This document shows positions 29,883 through 39,064 of a stretch of DNA of 64,000 bases, piece by piece. Position 1 is the stretch's first letter. Each line of letters opens with the position of its first letter. The stretch comes from Mycobacterium parascrofulaceum ATCC BAA-614 (lineage in GTDB: Bacteria; Actinomycetota; Actinomycetes; Mycobacteriales; Mycobacteriaceae), in contig NZ_GG770555.1 of NCBI RefSeq assembly GCF_000164135.1, forward strand, positions 653,979 through 717,978, given 5' to 3'. Both the position numbers and the translations under genes were made by a program. Below the pieces are notes generated by a model, which saw only the letters and a program-made list of their open reading frames with translations, was not told where the DNA came from and did not search any database.

Positions 29883-30629
29883 TTATCGCTTGTCAACTCT
29901 GCCGGCGATCTGACCGGCTAGCTTGACGGCCAGGTCCGCCGGGTCCTTGCGGACCGCGCTGACATCAATCGCGACGTTGTTGCGGACCGTCAGCGCGCGC
30001 TGGCACGTCATGGTCAGCACGACGTTGCCGTTATCGCGAATTGTCATCGTCAGGGTCGTGCTCAACATCCCATTGGCGTTGGAGACCGGCCCCACCTGCC
30101 ACCCCGTCTCGGGGGTGTCCTGCCCGGCCGGAGTGGTGAATTGGCGGTTGGCGCAGGCCGGCCAGCGCTGGACCGAGGTGGTGTAGAAGGCGTTGGCTTC
30201 CTTGGCGGTCGGGAACAGCACCAGCACCTGCTCCACCTCGGGGTCGGGTTCGTCGGAATTCGGGGGCAGGGAGGCAACTTCGTCGTCGCCGCTGACCGCG
30301 CTGTAGCCGCTGCCGGCATATACGGGAGCTTGCCCGGGGCCGATGGCGTAGACGCAGTCGTCCGGGAATTGCCAGCCCGCGGGCCACGGCTGCTTCGCGG
30401 CGTCGTCCTTCAGCTTGTCGTTCTTTTCCTTGCTCCTCGATCCGGTGGCACCCAGGGCGCTGTCGAGATCCGCGGACGTGAGCAGCAAGCCGGGCAGCGC
30501 GGCCTGCGCGACCGGGGGCGGGGTGGACGTTGTGGTCGACGAGCCGGGAGTGCCGCCGTTGCTGCCGCCGCACCCTGCAACCAGGATTCCGATCGCGGCG
30601 GCGGAGACGGCGGCTGATAGTCGGCGCAT
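29883..30629 (-). CDS. lipoprotein with PknH-like sensor domain
   Basis: A 248-residue lipoprotein. The signal peptide ends with the lipobox LVAGC, so Cys20 should be acylated. A Gly/Ser/Thr/Pro linker follows. The rest matches the PknH-like extracellular sensor domain found in many mycobacterial Lpp/Lpq lipoproteins, with paired cysteines (DDCVYAIG, WPACANRQ, MTCQRAL). The start is ATG at 30629 (MRRLSAAVSAAA). The ligand is unknown. Confidence 0.85.
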   Translation of the reverse strand: MRRLSAAVSAAAIGILVAGCGGSNGGTPGSSTTTSTPPPVAQAALPGLLLTSADLDSALGATGSRSKEKNDKLKDDAAKQPWPAGWQFPDDCVYAIGPGQAPVYAGSGYSAVSGDDEVASLPPNSDEPDPEVEQVLVLFPTAKEANAFYTTSVQRWPACANRQFTTPAGQDTPETGWQVGPVSNANGMLSTTLTMTIRDNGNVVLTMTCQRALTVRNNVAIDVSAVRKDPADLAVKLAGQIAGRVDKR

Positions 30630-31245
30630 GTGGCTGTTCGTCCTTCGTGCTCGCGTTGCGCCGTCGAGCCTCCGCGCGGCCAGCGCTCCCACTGTCCAAA
30701 AGCGGGGAGTGGACGAAAGCCTAACCGCTTCGGCAGCAAATTGCGTGATTCATCGTAAAGTGTTCATTGGTCCAAACCCTCCCCGGTTGCGACATTCCGG
30801 GTCGACCGACGCTGGAACAGGACAATTTCACTCCGGCGCAGGGCCCGCATGCGCCGCATAGAACGAAAGCTTTCGCAGATCAAGGGTTTCCGACGGCAAC
30901 AAAAGGGCGGTTTATGGCCCTTCCCCTCGTCGTGGAATGTGTCGATGAGGTGGATAGGGCCCCAATCGCTTCGATCCGATATGTGCGACTGATAGGGTGC
31001 ATGCAGCAAACATGTGAACCCTTGACGCCGATGATGCCTGTCTACCGCTCGATCGGCTAAGCCCGGTGTCTTTGCGCGGCCGGATCCGATCGGGCCATCG
31101 GGCGCCCGGATCCGAAGTGCTCTACCGTGATGCAGCGGGGGACGGGTGCCCCCTTGCGGCGCGGGTCGCGCAGCCCGGGCCGGTGAGTCAACGGTGACCA
31201 CGCGGTAGGTTGAACGCGGTTCCGGACGACTCGAGAGGAGACACG
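30630..31245. other. 616-bp intergenic region
   Basis: Between the divergent lipoprotein and M42 hydrolase genes. Short frames on both strands have no recognisable domain. Two copies of the palindrome CGGATCCG stand near 31081 and 31107. No RNA gene was recognised. Confidence 0.5.
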
Positions 31246-32481
31246 GTGCGTCACACCGCGGCCATGGCCGAGGCCGATCGCACGTGGATGGTCGACACGC
31301 TGCTCGCGCTGCTGCAGACGCCCAGTCCGGCTGGCCGGACTGACGCGGTGATGCAGCTCATCGGCGACATCTTCGATGGCTTCGGCGTGCCGTTCGAGCT
31401 GACTCGGCGCGGGGCACTGACCGCCGAACTCCCGGGAGAGTCGGCGACCACCGACCGCGCGCTCGTGGTGCACGCCGACACCATCGGTTGCATGGTGCGT
31501 CGACTCAAGGACAACGGCCGTCTCGAGGTGATTCCGGTCGGCACCTTCTCGGCCCGTTTCGCGGCCGGTGCCCGGGTACGCATCTTCTCCGACGACCCCG
31601 ACGAATTCATCACCGGCACGGTCCTGCCGCTGAAGGCCAGCGGCCACGCCTTCGGTGACGAGATCGACCTACAGCCAACCGACTGGGAACACGTCGAGGT
31701 CCGTGTCGACCGCAAGGTGTCCTCGCGGGAGGACCTCATCCGGCTCGGCCTGCAGGTCGGCGACTTCGTCGCCTTCATCGCAAGCCCGGAACTCACCGCC
31801 GACGGCTACATCGTTTCCCGTCACCTCGACGGAAAGGCGGGCGTCGCGATCGCGCTCGCGCTGGCCAAGCACTTCGCCGAGAACAAGGTGGTGCTGCCGC
31901 ACCGAACCATGCTCATGATCACCATCACCGAGGAGGTCGGCCACGGCGCAAGCCACGGATTGCCCGCCGACGTCGCCGAGCTGATCTCGGTGGACAACGC
32001 GGTGTGCGCACCGGGCCAGCACTCCATCGAGGACGGCGTGACGATCCCGATGGCCGATCTGCACGGGCCGTTCGACTATCACCTGACCCGCAAGCTGTGC
32101 AAGCTCGCCGAGGAGCTGGGCGTCCCGTGCGCGCGAGATGTGTTCCGGTTCTACCGCTCCGACGCAGCCGCGGCGATCGAGGCGGGCGCGGGGACGCGCG
32201 CCGCCCTCGTCGGGTTTGGGCTCGACGGCAGCCACGGCTGGGAGCGGACGCACCTGGATTCGCTGCAGGCGGCGTACTGCCTGCTGCATGCCTGGCTGCA
32301 GACGCCGCTGACGTTCGCCAAATGGGACGCCAAGCCCTCGGGCAAGCTGCGCGACTTCCCGTCGTCCAAGCAGCCCGCGCCCAGCGAGCGGTGGGTGCCA
32401 CTGGCCCGCGGGGAACACGATTCGCCTGGCGAGGTCTCGCCGGGCTCGGTCTGGCCGCCGTCGGAAGGTCCGCAGGCCTGA
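31246..32481 (+). CDS. M42-family hydrolase of the osmoprotectant NAGGN type
   Basis: A 411-residue cytosolic metallo-hydrolase of the M42 aminopeptidase fold. Candidate metal and catalytic residues occur in VVHADTIGC, RHLDGKAGVA, TEEVGHGASH, SVDNAV and DGSHGWERTH. The set fits the M42 protein that usually accompanies synthesis of N-acetylglutaminylglutamine amide, an osmoprotectant dipeptide. An AGGAG site six bases upstream decides the GTG at 31246. The two biosynthetic genes of that system (an asparagine-synthase-like protein and an acetyltransferase/ligase) are not in this window. Confidence 0.82.
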   Translation: MRHTAAMAEADRTWMVDTLLALLQTPSPAGRTDAVMQLIGDIFDGFGVPFELTRRGALTAELPGESATTDRALVVHADTIGCMVRRLKDNGRLEVIPVGTFSARFAAGARVRIFSDDPDEFITGTVLPLKASGHAFGDEIDLQPTDWEHVEVRVDRKVSSREDLIRLGLQVGDFVAFIASPELTADGYIVSRHLDGKAGVAIALALAKHFAENKVVLPHRTMLMITITEEVGHGASHGLPADVAELISVDNAVCAPGQHSIEDGVTIPMADLHGPFDYHLTRKLCKLAEELGVPCARDVFRFYRSDAAAAIEAGAGTRAALVGFGLDGSHGWERTHLDSLQAAYCLLHAWLQTPLTFAKWDAKPSGKLRDFPSSKQPAPSERWVPLARGEHDSPGEVSPGSVWPPSEGPQA

Positions 32482-32617
32482 GACACTATGCCCCGTCGGT
32501 CAGCCGCGGGGGATTCGGTCGGCGCGCCAGCGCCGGGACGTCGCGCGTTGGTGCCGATCGGCCATACCCGCCAACGTAATTCGGCTCCCCATGCAAGGCG
32601 TGAGCATGGAATCGTGG

Positions 32618-33301
32618 TCACCACAGCGCACTGTGATTGACGAGCGCGTCAGCCACCAGTCCGATTCCGAACACGAGGAACAACGCTCGCACCGATATCG
32701 GGCCGTAGCGGGTGAGGGCACGGACCAGGCGACGCTGAATGCGCTTGGCCCGCACGGTTCGCCTCATCGACAGCGCAAGGATCAGCAACGGGGGAGAGAG
32801 CGCGACCGCCCAGTAGGCGGTGATGATCAGCGGCCACAGTGGGGGCCGCGGATGCAGCGCGACGAGCATGGCCAAGCCGGTGAGATACGGGATGGCGGTG
32901 GGAGCTTGGCCGCTACCCACCGCCAGCCCGAGAAAGCCGAGCAGCCAGGGGCGTTGGCGCATTGCGGCCAACGCCCAGCCCGGAGCCGCTGATTGGGCGG
33001 TCAACGGGAAGTAGGCCAGGCCGGTCAGCAGCAGGCCGAGCAGCAGCTCGCCGCGAAAACGGATGGCCGGTGTCACGTGGAATCCGACGCCATGGGTCAA
33101 AAAGCTCAGGCCCAGAACGGTGCACAGCCCGAACGTCGTCGTCACGGCGAACACGCCCGCGATGAAGCTGAGGGCGCCGGGGATCGGGGACCGGCGACTC
33201 AACCGGCTGTCGAAAATGACCGCCGAGACCACCCCCACGTTGAGGACGTTCAGCGAATCGAGCAATGCCAGGCCGCCAAGCGCCAGCACGAGAGCACCCA
33301 C
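32618..33301 (-). CDS. GAP-family integral membrane protein (Sap-like)
   Basis: A 227-residue protein with about six membrane helices, starting MGALVLALGGLALLDSLNVL. This is the pattern of the mycobacterial GAP/Sap family, whose known members help move glycopeptidolipids or sulfolipid to the cell surface. A basic loop (RRTVRAKRIQRRLVR) separates the last two helices. The start is GTG. No lipid-synthesis genes are adjacent, so the cargo is unknown. Confidence 0.82.
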   Translation of the reverse strand: MGALVLALGGLALLDSLNVLNVGVVSAVIFDSRLSRRSPIPGALSFIAGVFAVTTTFGLCTVLGLSFLTHGVGFHVTPAIRFRGELLLGLLLTGLAYFPLTAQSAAPGWALAAMRQRPWLLGFLGLAVGSGQAPTAIPYLTGLAMLVALHPRPPLWPLIITAYWAVALSPPLLILALSMRRTVRAKRIQRRLVRALTRYGPISVRALFLVFGIGLVADALVNHSALW

Positions 33302-33542
33302 GCGCCCGAACTCCGCCTACCGACCGGCTTTGCCGGGCGCGAGCGTCGAAGCGGCGATCATGGTGCAGAGAATACGAGCCACGGGGCGGCGTGTCTGTCT
33401 GAGGCGGTCCCGACCCGCGCGGGGGCACGTCACCGGGGCAGCTCGTATGGGTTTCGATCCGGTCACACGGCATGGGGGACCGCGGGTTTCGTGGGCGGCC
33501 GTTCGACAATGCGGGACATGAGGCAGACGCGGGAGCCCGACG

Positions 33543-34976
33543 GTGGCGCGTGAATTCTCACGCCAGACGCTTCTGCGGGGAGCCGCCGGAGCGCTGGCCG
33601 CGCGCACGGTGTTCGGCTCGGCACGGGCCACCGCCGCTCCCAACCCCACCGGTTGGGAGGGTCTGTCGACGGCCATCGGCGGGCAGGTGCTGCTGCCGGA
33701 CAGCGGCGGCTTCGGGGCGGCCAAGCAGGTGTTCAACACCAACTACAACGGCCTGACGCCCGCCGCGATTGTCACCCCGTCATCGCCGGCGGACGTGCAG
33801 AAGGCGATGGCCTTCGCCGCGGCCCACAACCTGAAGGTGGCCCCGCGCAGCGGCGGCCATTCCTACATCGGTGCGTCCACGGCGAACGGGGTCATGGTGC
33901 TGGACCTGCGGCAACTGCCCGGTGGGGTGGACTACGACGCCGGCACCGGGCACGTCACGGTGACGCCCGCGACGAGCCTGCATGCGATGCACCAGACGCT
34001 GGCCGGCGCCGGGCGGGGTATCCCGACGGGCACCTGCCCGTCGGTCGGTGCCTCCGGGCACGCGCTCGGCGGGGGACTGGGCGCCAATTCCCGCCACGCG
34101 GGCCTGCTTTCGGACCAGCTGGTGTCGGCGTCGGTGGTCCTGCCCGGCGGCCAGGCGGTGACCGCGTCGAACGCGAGCAATCCCGACCTGTTCTGGGCGC
34201 TGCGCGGCGGGGGCGGCGGCAACTTCGGCGTCACCACCTCGCTGACTTTCGCCACGTTCCCCACCACGGACCTCGACGTGGTCAACCTGAACTTCCCGCC
34301 GGAGGCGTTCGCGCAGGTTCTGGTCGGTTGGCAGAACTGGTTACGCACCGCCGACCGGAACAGCTGGGCACTGGCCGACGCCACCGTGGATCCGATGGGG
34401 ACGCACTGCCGCATCATGGCGACGTGCCCGGTGGGGTCGGGGAGCAGCGTCGGGTCGGCCATCACCAAAGCCGTTGGGGTCCAACCGACCGGGACCGAGA
34501 ATCACACCTTCAACTATCTCGACCTGGTGAACTACCTCGCCGTCGGCAATCTCAACCCGTCACCACTGGGATATGTCGGCGGATCCGATGTGCTGCCAGT
34601 GGTCAACGCGGCCACTGCTCAGGGGATCGCAAAGGCGGTCGACGCATTCCCCCGCGGAGCGGGCCGCATGTTGGCGATCATGCACGCGCTCGACGGCGCC
34701 CTCGCCGACGTGGCGCCCGGAGCAACCGCGTTCCCGTGGCGACGCCAGTACGCGCTCGTGCAGTGGTACGTCGAAACCGGTGATGTAGCGGCCGCTACCA
34801 ACTGGCTCAACACCGCACACCAAGCGGTGCAACCGTATTCGGTCGGCGGTTACGTCAACTACATCGAAGCGAACCAACCCGCGTCGCGGTACTTCAGCTC
34901 GAACCTGTCCCGGCTCACCGCCGTGCGCCAGAAGTACGATCCGAGCCGGATCATGTTCTCGGGACTGAACTTCTAG
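33543..34976 (+). CDS. berberine-bridge-like FAD oxidase, exported
   Basis: A 477-residue flavoprotein. The FAD-binding PCMH fold shows RSGGHSY with His106 and GTCPSVGASGH with Cys165, the two residues that attach FAD covalently in berberine-bridge enzymes. The C-terminal BBE segment is present (YVNYIEANQP, then RYFSSNLSRLTAVRQKYDP). The N-terminus looks like a Tat signal, but the twin arginine is Arg-Gln (EFSRQTLLRGAAG). The enzyme should oxidise alcohols, sugars or phenols with oxygen. The start is GTG without a strong ribosome site. Confidence 0.87.
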   Translation: MAREFSRQTLLRGAAGALAARTVFGSARATAAPNPTGWEGLSTAIGGQVLLPDSGGFGAAKQVFNTNYNGLTPAAIVTPSSPADVQKAMAFAAAHNLKVAPRSGGHSYIGASTANGVMVLDLRQLPGGVDYDAGTGHVTVTPATSLHAMHQTLAGAGRGIPTGTCPSVGASGHALGGGLGANSRHAGLLSDQLVSASVVLPGGQAVTASNASNPDLFWALRGGGGGNFGVTTSLTFATFPTTDLDVVNLNFPPEAFAQVLVGWQNWLRTADRNSWALADATVDPMGTHCRIMATCPVGSGSSVGSAITKAVGVQPTGTENHTFNYLDLVNYLAVGNLNPSPLGYVGGSDVLPVVNAATAQGIAKAVDAFPRGAGRMLAIMHALDGALADVAPGATAFPWRRQYALVQWYVETGDVAAATNWLNTAHQAVQPYSVGGYVNYIEANQPASRYFSSNLSRLTAVRQKYDPSRIMFSGLNF

Positions 34977-35017
34977 TGAGTGGCGCGCGCGTCTGACGTC
35001 GGGCCATGATCCCCGGC

Positions 35018-35091
35018 ATGGCCGATGCGGTGAAGGTGACGCTGGATCGCGACAGCGTCGCGATGGACGACGACGTCCGCCCGGACCGATG
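35018..35091 (+). pseudogene. possible 5' remnant of a small gene
   Basis: From ATG 35018 the frame reads MADAVKVTLDRDSVAMDDDV and then runs into low-quality Arg/Ser sequence antisense to the heme oxygenase gene. The first 20 residues look like the start of a normal small actinobacterial protein, as if the rest had been lost by deletion. The evidence is only the look of the sequence. Confidence 0.25.
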
Positions 35092-35118
35092 TAGGTGGGC
35101 GCGGCCGCCAAACGAGCG

Positions 35119-35769
35119 TCAACCCCGACGGGCGGGGACGTGGTCGGCGAGCTCGTCGAGTAAGGCGCGATTCAGGCCGAAGGCCAGTTTGACTTCGTCG
35201 ACGATGCGTTCGGTTTCGTCCGCGCCGGGGCGGAGCGCGTCAAGGCGGGCCCGATAGGAGTCCTTGTACAGCTTGACCCGCATCGGGAATTCATAGAATG
35301 CAAGCCCGTCGCCCCGAAGGCCGAATCGGCGACTGAGGGCCTGATGAATGACCCGGCCGCCGGAAAGGTCTCCGAGATAGCGCGTGTAGTGATGGGCCAC
35401 CAGCGCACCGCCCCACGTCAGCGCGGCGAGCCGCTCGCCGTATGCCGTCGCGGCGGGGGAGTCGACGTCGCGCGTGCCGTCGGGGCGCCAGTGCCGCAGG
35501 TCGGCGTCGATGGCCGTCACGCGCTCCAGCGCCGGGTCGTACACGGCGGCGACCATCGGGTCGTCGCGGCGGGCCTCCATGGCGTCTTCGAGCGCGGCAT
35601 AGACCACCCGCAGCCGAAGCAGGTATTCGGAATAGCCGCGAGCGGTGACCCGGCCGGCCAGCAATTCCGAGATGAATACGCTCTGTTCGGCGGCGACGTG
35701 TTCCGCCGCTGATCCCTCCTTCATCGCAACCGACAAGCGGCGGCGTGTTGGAATGTCGATCTGGCGCAT
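35119..35769 (-). CDS. heme oxygenase (biliverdin-producing)
   Basis: A 216-residue HO-1/HmuO-type heme oxygenase that opens heme to biliverdin, releasing iron and CO. The proximal heme ligand is His24 (AAEHVAAE), and the distal helix has the glycine-rich motif YLGDLSGGRVI. The His-His-Tyr segment AHHYTRYLG is also typical. It is divergent from the bacteriophytochrome gene 285 bp away. This pairing is classical, because phytochromes use biliverdin as chromophore. Iron recovery from host heme is an alternative or additional role. Confidence 0.93.
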   Translation of the reverse strand: MRQIDIPTRRRLSVAMKEGSAAEHVAAEQSVFISELLAGRVTARGYSEYLLRLRVVYAALEDAMEARRDDPMVAAVYDPALERVTAIDADLRHWRPDGTRDVDSPAATAYGERLAALTWGGALVAHHYTRYLGDLSGGRVIHQALSRRFGLRGDGLAFYEFPMRVKLYKDSYRARLDALRPGADETERIVDEVKLAFGLNRALLDELADHVPARRG

Positions 35770-36054
35770 GTCCTGCTCAGATTACATTGGTGATTGCTGC
35801 GAGCGAGGTGACGGCGGGACACCGCAACGCCTAGGCTCGACGTAATTGACATGAATGCAACCAGAGGATCGCAGAGTCGGTGGGGCGGTCAAACCGGCAT
35901 GGTGACCGGCGGGAAGCCGCCGCCGGTGCACATGCCCATCCCATCGCGGGTGGATGCGGCAAAAGGGGAGACGGCGTGGGCGCGTTAGGGATTCGGTTTT
36001 GACACCTCACTGGCCGATGCTGTTGCCCGTCAGCGAGCCGACCGAGCGGACTGC

Positions 36055-38343
36055 GTGAAGGGCCCGGCACACGTCCCGACACCGGTGGAGAGGCAACCGA
36101 TCGACGACCTCGTCCCCGTCGGCACGCCCATCGACCTCGACAACTGCGCCCGCGAACCGATCCACATTCCGGGAAGCATCCAGCCGCGCGGTGTGCTCGC
36201 GGTGGTGCGCGAGGGCGACTTCGAGGTCCGTCAGGTCAGCGCGAACGTCACCCAGCTGCTCGGCCGGCCCGCCGACGCCGTCGTCGGCCGGCACCTGTCG
36301 GCACTCGTCGGCGCGGAACAGGCCGCCCGCCTCGAGCGGACGGCGCGGACCTCCCGCGATCTCCGCCAACACAACCCGATCGAATGCGCGATCGACGTTG
36401 CCGGCGAGCCGCGGGCCTTCGACGCCATCATGCACCGCGACCCCGGCGGTGTGCTGCTGGTGGAACTCGAAATCGCCTACGGGGAGCGGCCGTTCTCGTT
36501 CCCGAACACCTACCAGGCGGTGCGGGGCGCGGTGGAGGAGCTGAACCGGGCCTCCACGCTGCCCGAGCTGTACGAAACCGCGGCGCGTGCGGTCCGCGAA
36601 CTGACCGGCTTCGACCGCGTGATGGTGTACCGCTACGACGAGGAGTACAACGGCGAGGTCGTCGCCGAATCCAAGCGCCACGACCTGAACTCGTTCCTCG
36701 GTCTGCACTACCCGTCCACCGACATCCCCGCGCAGGCGCGCGCGCTGTACGAGAAGAACTGGATCCGCCTGATCTCCGACGTCGACTACACACCGGCGCC
36801 GCTGGTGCCGGGCGTCGACCCGGCGAGCGGCACGCCGCTGGACCTCACCTTCGCCACGCTGCGCAGCGTCTCGCCGATTCACATCGAGTACCTGCAGAAC
36901 ATGGGCGTGCACGCCTCGATGTCGATCTCGTTGCTGCGGCAGGGCCGGTTGTGGGGCCTCATCGCCTGTCACCATTACGCCGGTCCGCACCTGCCGCCGT
37001 TCGGCACCCGGGCGGCGGCCGAGTTCCTCGGCTCGACCCTGTCGCTGCGGCTCGTCGACCGCTTCGAGGATGAGCAGCTGCACAAGCGGTTGGCCGCACA
37101 GGCGGTGCTGGGCAAGCTCACCGCCGCCACGCTGAACGACAGCGAACCGCTGACGGGGTCGCTGCTCGGGGCGCCCGATTTGCTCGATCTGGTGCCCGCC
37201 GACGGCGTCGTCGTCGACATCCAGGGGGACCGGCGGGTGCGCGGGTCGGTTCCGCCGCCAGAGGTCGTCGCCGCGGTCATGGAGTGGGCGCGCGACGCCG
37301 ACGACGAAATCGCCATCACCGAATGCCTGTCACTCGAGCTGCCCGAGCTCGGCCTCGACCCCGAACTGGCCGCCGGCGCGGTCGCGATCAACCTGCCCGA
37401 CGGGCAGTACGCCGTCTGGTTCCGGCGGGAGGTGCTGCGCTCGGTGGATTGGGGAGGCGATCCGCACAACAAGTCGATCGCGGTCAGCGAGGGCCGGGAT
37501 GGTCGAGCGGTCCGGCTCAGCCCCCGCAAGTCATTCGACCGATGGCGCGAGGTCGTTCGCCGGCGCAGCGAGCCATGGACGCTGAGCGACACGGAGTCCG
37601 CCGGGGCGTTGCGCCGCCACCTGGTGGAGTCGCTGTACCGGCGCACGCGCGGCGCGCTGCGGGTCGCCGAGACGCTCCAGCGCAGCCTGCTGCCCGACGT
37701 GATACCGACGCTCGAAAGCTGGCAGCTGTCGGCGCATTACGAGCCGGCCGCCGGCGATAACGTCGGCGGCGACTGGTACGACGCGTTCGAGCTGCGCGAT
37801 GGCCGGCTGATCGTGCTGATCGGCGACGTCGCCGGGCACGGCATCGCCGCCGCGGGCATCATGGCGGCGCTGCGCAACGCCCTGCGCGCTCAGTTGTTCG
37901 TCGGGGCGGCGCCCGCCGAGGCGCTGGACCATCTCAACGAGTTCTGTCTGCACATGCTGCCGGGCGCCTTCGCCACCGTCATCGCCGCACGGGTCGACCT
38001 GGCCTCGGGCCACGTGGAGGCCGCCTCCGCCGGCCACTTGATGCCGTTCCTCACCGGCACGCTCCGCACAGCCGTCCCCGCGCCGATCCGGCTTTCACCG
38101 CCCATCGGGATCAAAGGCGTGACCTACGCGCCCAACACTTTCACCGTGGAGCCCGGCCAGGGGATGGTGCTGTACTCCGACGGCCTGGTCGAGCGTCGCG
38201 GCGAGGCGATCGACGACGGGCTCGACCGGTTGGCGGAAACCCTTGGGCGCGCGGGCGAGACGCCCGCGTCCCGAATCTGGACGGCGATGGCGTCGGGCCA
38301 TATCGAAGACGACGTCACCATCATCACCCTGCGCCGTCCCTGA
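36055..38343 (+). CDS. bacteriophytochrome with PP2C/SpoIIE phosphatase output
   Basis: A 762-residue photoreceptor: PAS (about 20-125), GAF (140-315), PHY (325-510) and a PP2C SpoIIE-type phosphatase (545-762). Cys31 in DLDNCAREPIHIPG is at the biliverdin-attachment position of BphPs. The GAF domain has the DIP motif at 223-225 (YPSTDIPAQ), and the PHY tongue has PRKSF at 490-494. The phosphatase metal residues are present: VGGDWYDAF, GDVAGHG (590-596), YSDGLVERR and EDDVTII. Instead of the usual histidine kinase, the predicted output is serine/threonine dephosphorylation, often of anti-sigma antagonists. The start is GTG; another in-frame GTG lies at 36085. Confidence 0.94.
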   Translation: MKGPAHVPTPVERQPIDDLVPVGTPIDLDNCAREPIHIPGSIQPRGVLAVVREGDFEVRQVSANVTQLLGRPADAVVGRHLSALVGAEQAARLERTARTSRDLRQHNPIECAIDVAGEPRAFDAIMHRDPGGVLLVELEIAYGERPFSFPNTYQAVRGAVEELNRASTLPELYETAARAVRELTGFDRVMVYRYDEEYNGEVVAESKRHDLNSFLGLHYPSTDIPAQARALYEKNWIRLISDVDYTPAPLVPGVDPASGTPLDLTFATLRSVSPIHIEYLQNMGVHASMSISLLRQGRLWGLIACHHYAGPHLPPFGTRAAAEFLGSTLSLRLVDRFEDEQLHKRLAAQAVLGKLTAATLNDSEPLTGSLLGAPDLLDLVPADGVVVDIQGDRRVRGSVPPPEVVAAVMEWARDADDEIAITECLSLELPELGLDPELAAGAVAINLPDGQYAVWFRREVLRSVDWGGDPHNKSIAVSEGRDGRAVRLSPRKSFDRWREVVRRRSEPWTLSDTESAGALRRHLVESLYRRTRGALRVAETLQRSLLPDVIPTLESWQLSAHYEPAAGDNVGGDWYDAFELRDGRLIVLIGDVAGHGIAAAGIMAALRNALRAQLFVGAAPAEALDHLNEFCLHMLPGAFATVIAARVDLASGHVEAASAGHLMPFLTGTLRTAVPAPIRLSPPIGIKGVTYAPNTFTVEPGQGMVLYSDGLVERRGEAIDDGLDRLAETLGRAGETPASRIWTAMASGHIEDDVTIITLRRP

Positions 38344-38391
38344 TGTCGCTCGGCCGGAGCCGTTGCGCGACACGGCGTTTGACGTGCGGGG

Positions 38392-38952
38392 CTAGCCCGA
38401 GGCGCTGAGAATCTTGATCGCAAAGACGAGCGAGTCACCGGGCCGGATTCCCGCGCTGGGCTGACCGTTGGGGTAGCCGTCCGCGGAGGTCATCGCGACG
38501 GCGACCGTGGACCCCACCTTTTGCCCCGCGATCGCCTTCTGGAAGCCGGGCACGACTCCGTTGAGCGGAAAGTCGACCGGGGCGCCCCGTTCGTAGCTGT
38601 TGTCGAACACCGACCCGTCGCGTCCGTCGACACCCATGTAGCAGACGGAAACCCGGGCGGTGGTGGGGACTACCGGTCCGTCTCCCGCGTGCAGCGTGTG
38701 CACCTGGGTCTGGGTCACGCTGAACGGCGCCGTCACGTCGATGCGCGGGGCCGTCGTATCCGTCGATCCGGTGACCGCGACGCTGCCGGTGGTCCCGGTC
38801 AACGTCCAATCGGGCGTTCCGCCGCTCTGCGGTACCGCGGTCGGGCACGAGCCGGCCGCGGTTGCGTTGTCCGACGCGGCGATCGCCAGGACGGTCGCCG
38901 CGACACAGGCCGCGACGGAGGAATACACCAGGGAGGACTTCACGGCCGTCAC
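38392..38952 (-). CDS. secreted FKBP-type peptidyl-prolyl isomerase
   Basis: A 186-residue protein with a signal peptide (about 1-33) and a C-terminal FKBP domain: VSVCYMGVDGRDGSVFDNSY, then PVDFPLNGVVPGFQKAIAG and PNGQPSAGIRPGDSLVF. It should catalyse proline isomerisation of exported proteins. Start codons are GTG at 38952 or 38943. It converges on the phytochrome gene with about 48 bp between. Confidence 0.87.
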   Translation of the reverse strand: MTAVKSSLVYSSVAACVAATVLAIAASDNATAAGSCPTAVPQSGGTPDWTLTGTTGSVAVTGSTDTTAPRIDVTAPFSVTQTQVHTLHAGDGPVVPTTARVSVCYMGVDGRDGSVFDNSYERGAPVDFPLNGVVPGFQKAIAGQKVGSTVAVAMTSADGYPNGQPSAGIRPGDSLVFAIKILSASG

Positions 38953-39064
38953 GCTACAGCCGGCCAGTCAGTCCGTTGCTCGTGCCCCCGCCGTGGCCGT
39001 CACGCGCGAAGGCGGGGCGTCGCGCGCGTACTCGGTGGTGTTTTGTCGTTCGCCATTTCCGTCT

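Noticed and set aside
30767..31060. A 97-codon plus frame in the lipoprotein/M42 intergenic region
   Set aside because: Codon use is unlike neighbours and no ribosome site precedes it; competing frames cover the same bases.
35851..35988. A 45-codon frame between heme oxygenase and phytochrome genes
   Set aside because: It has an ATG but no ribosome site and a composition like random GC-rich DNA. It could be leaderless, but nothing else supports it.
35999..36027. TTGACA box as promoter of the phytochrome gene
   Set aside because: The -35 hexamer is perfect, but no TANNNT-like -10 box is found at 16-18 bp.
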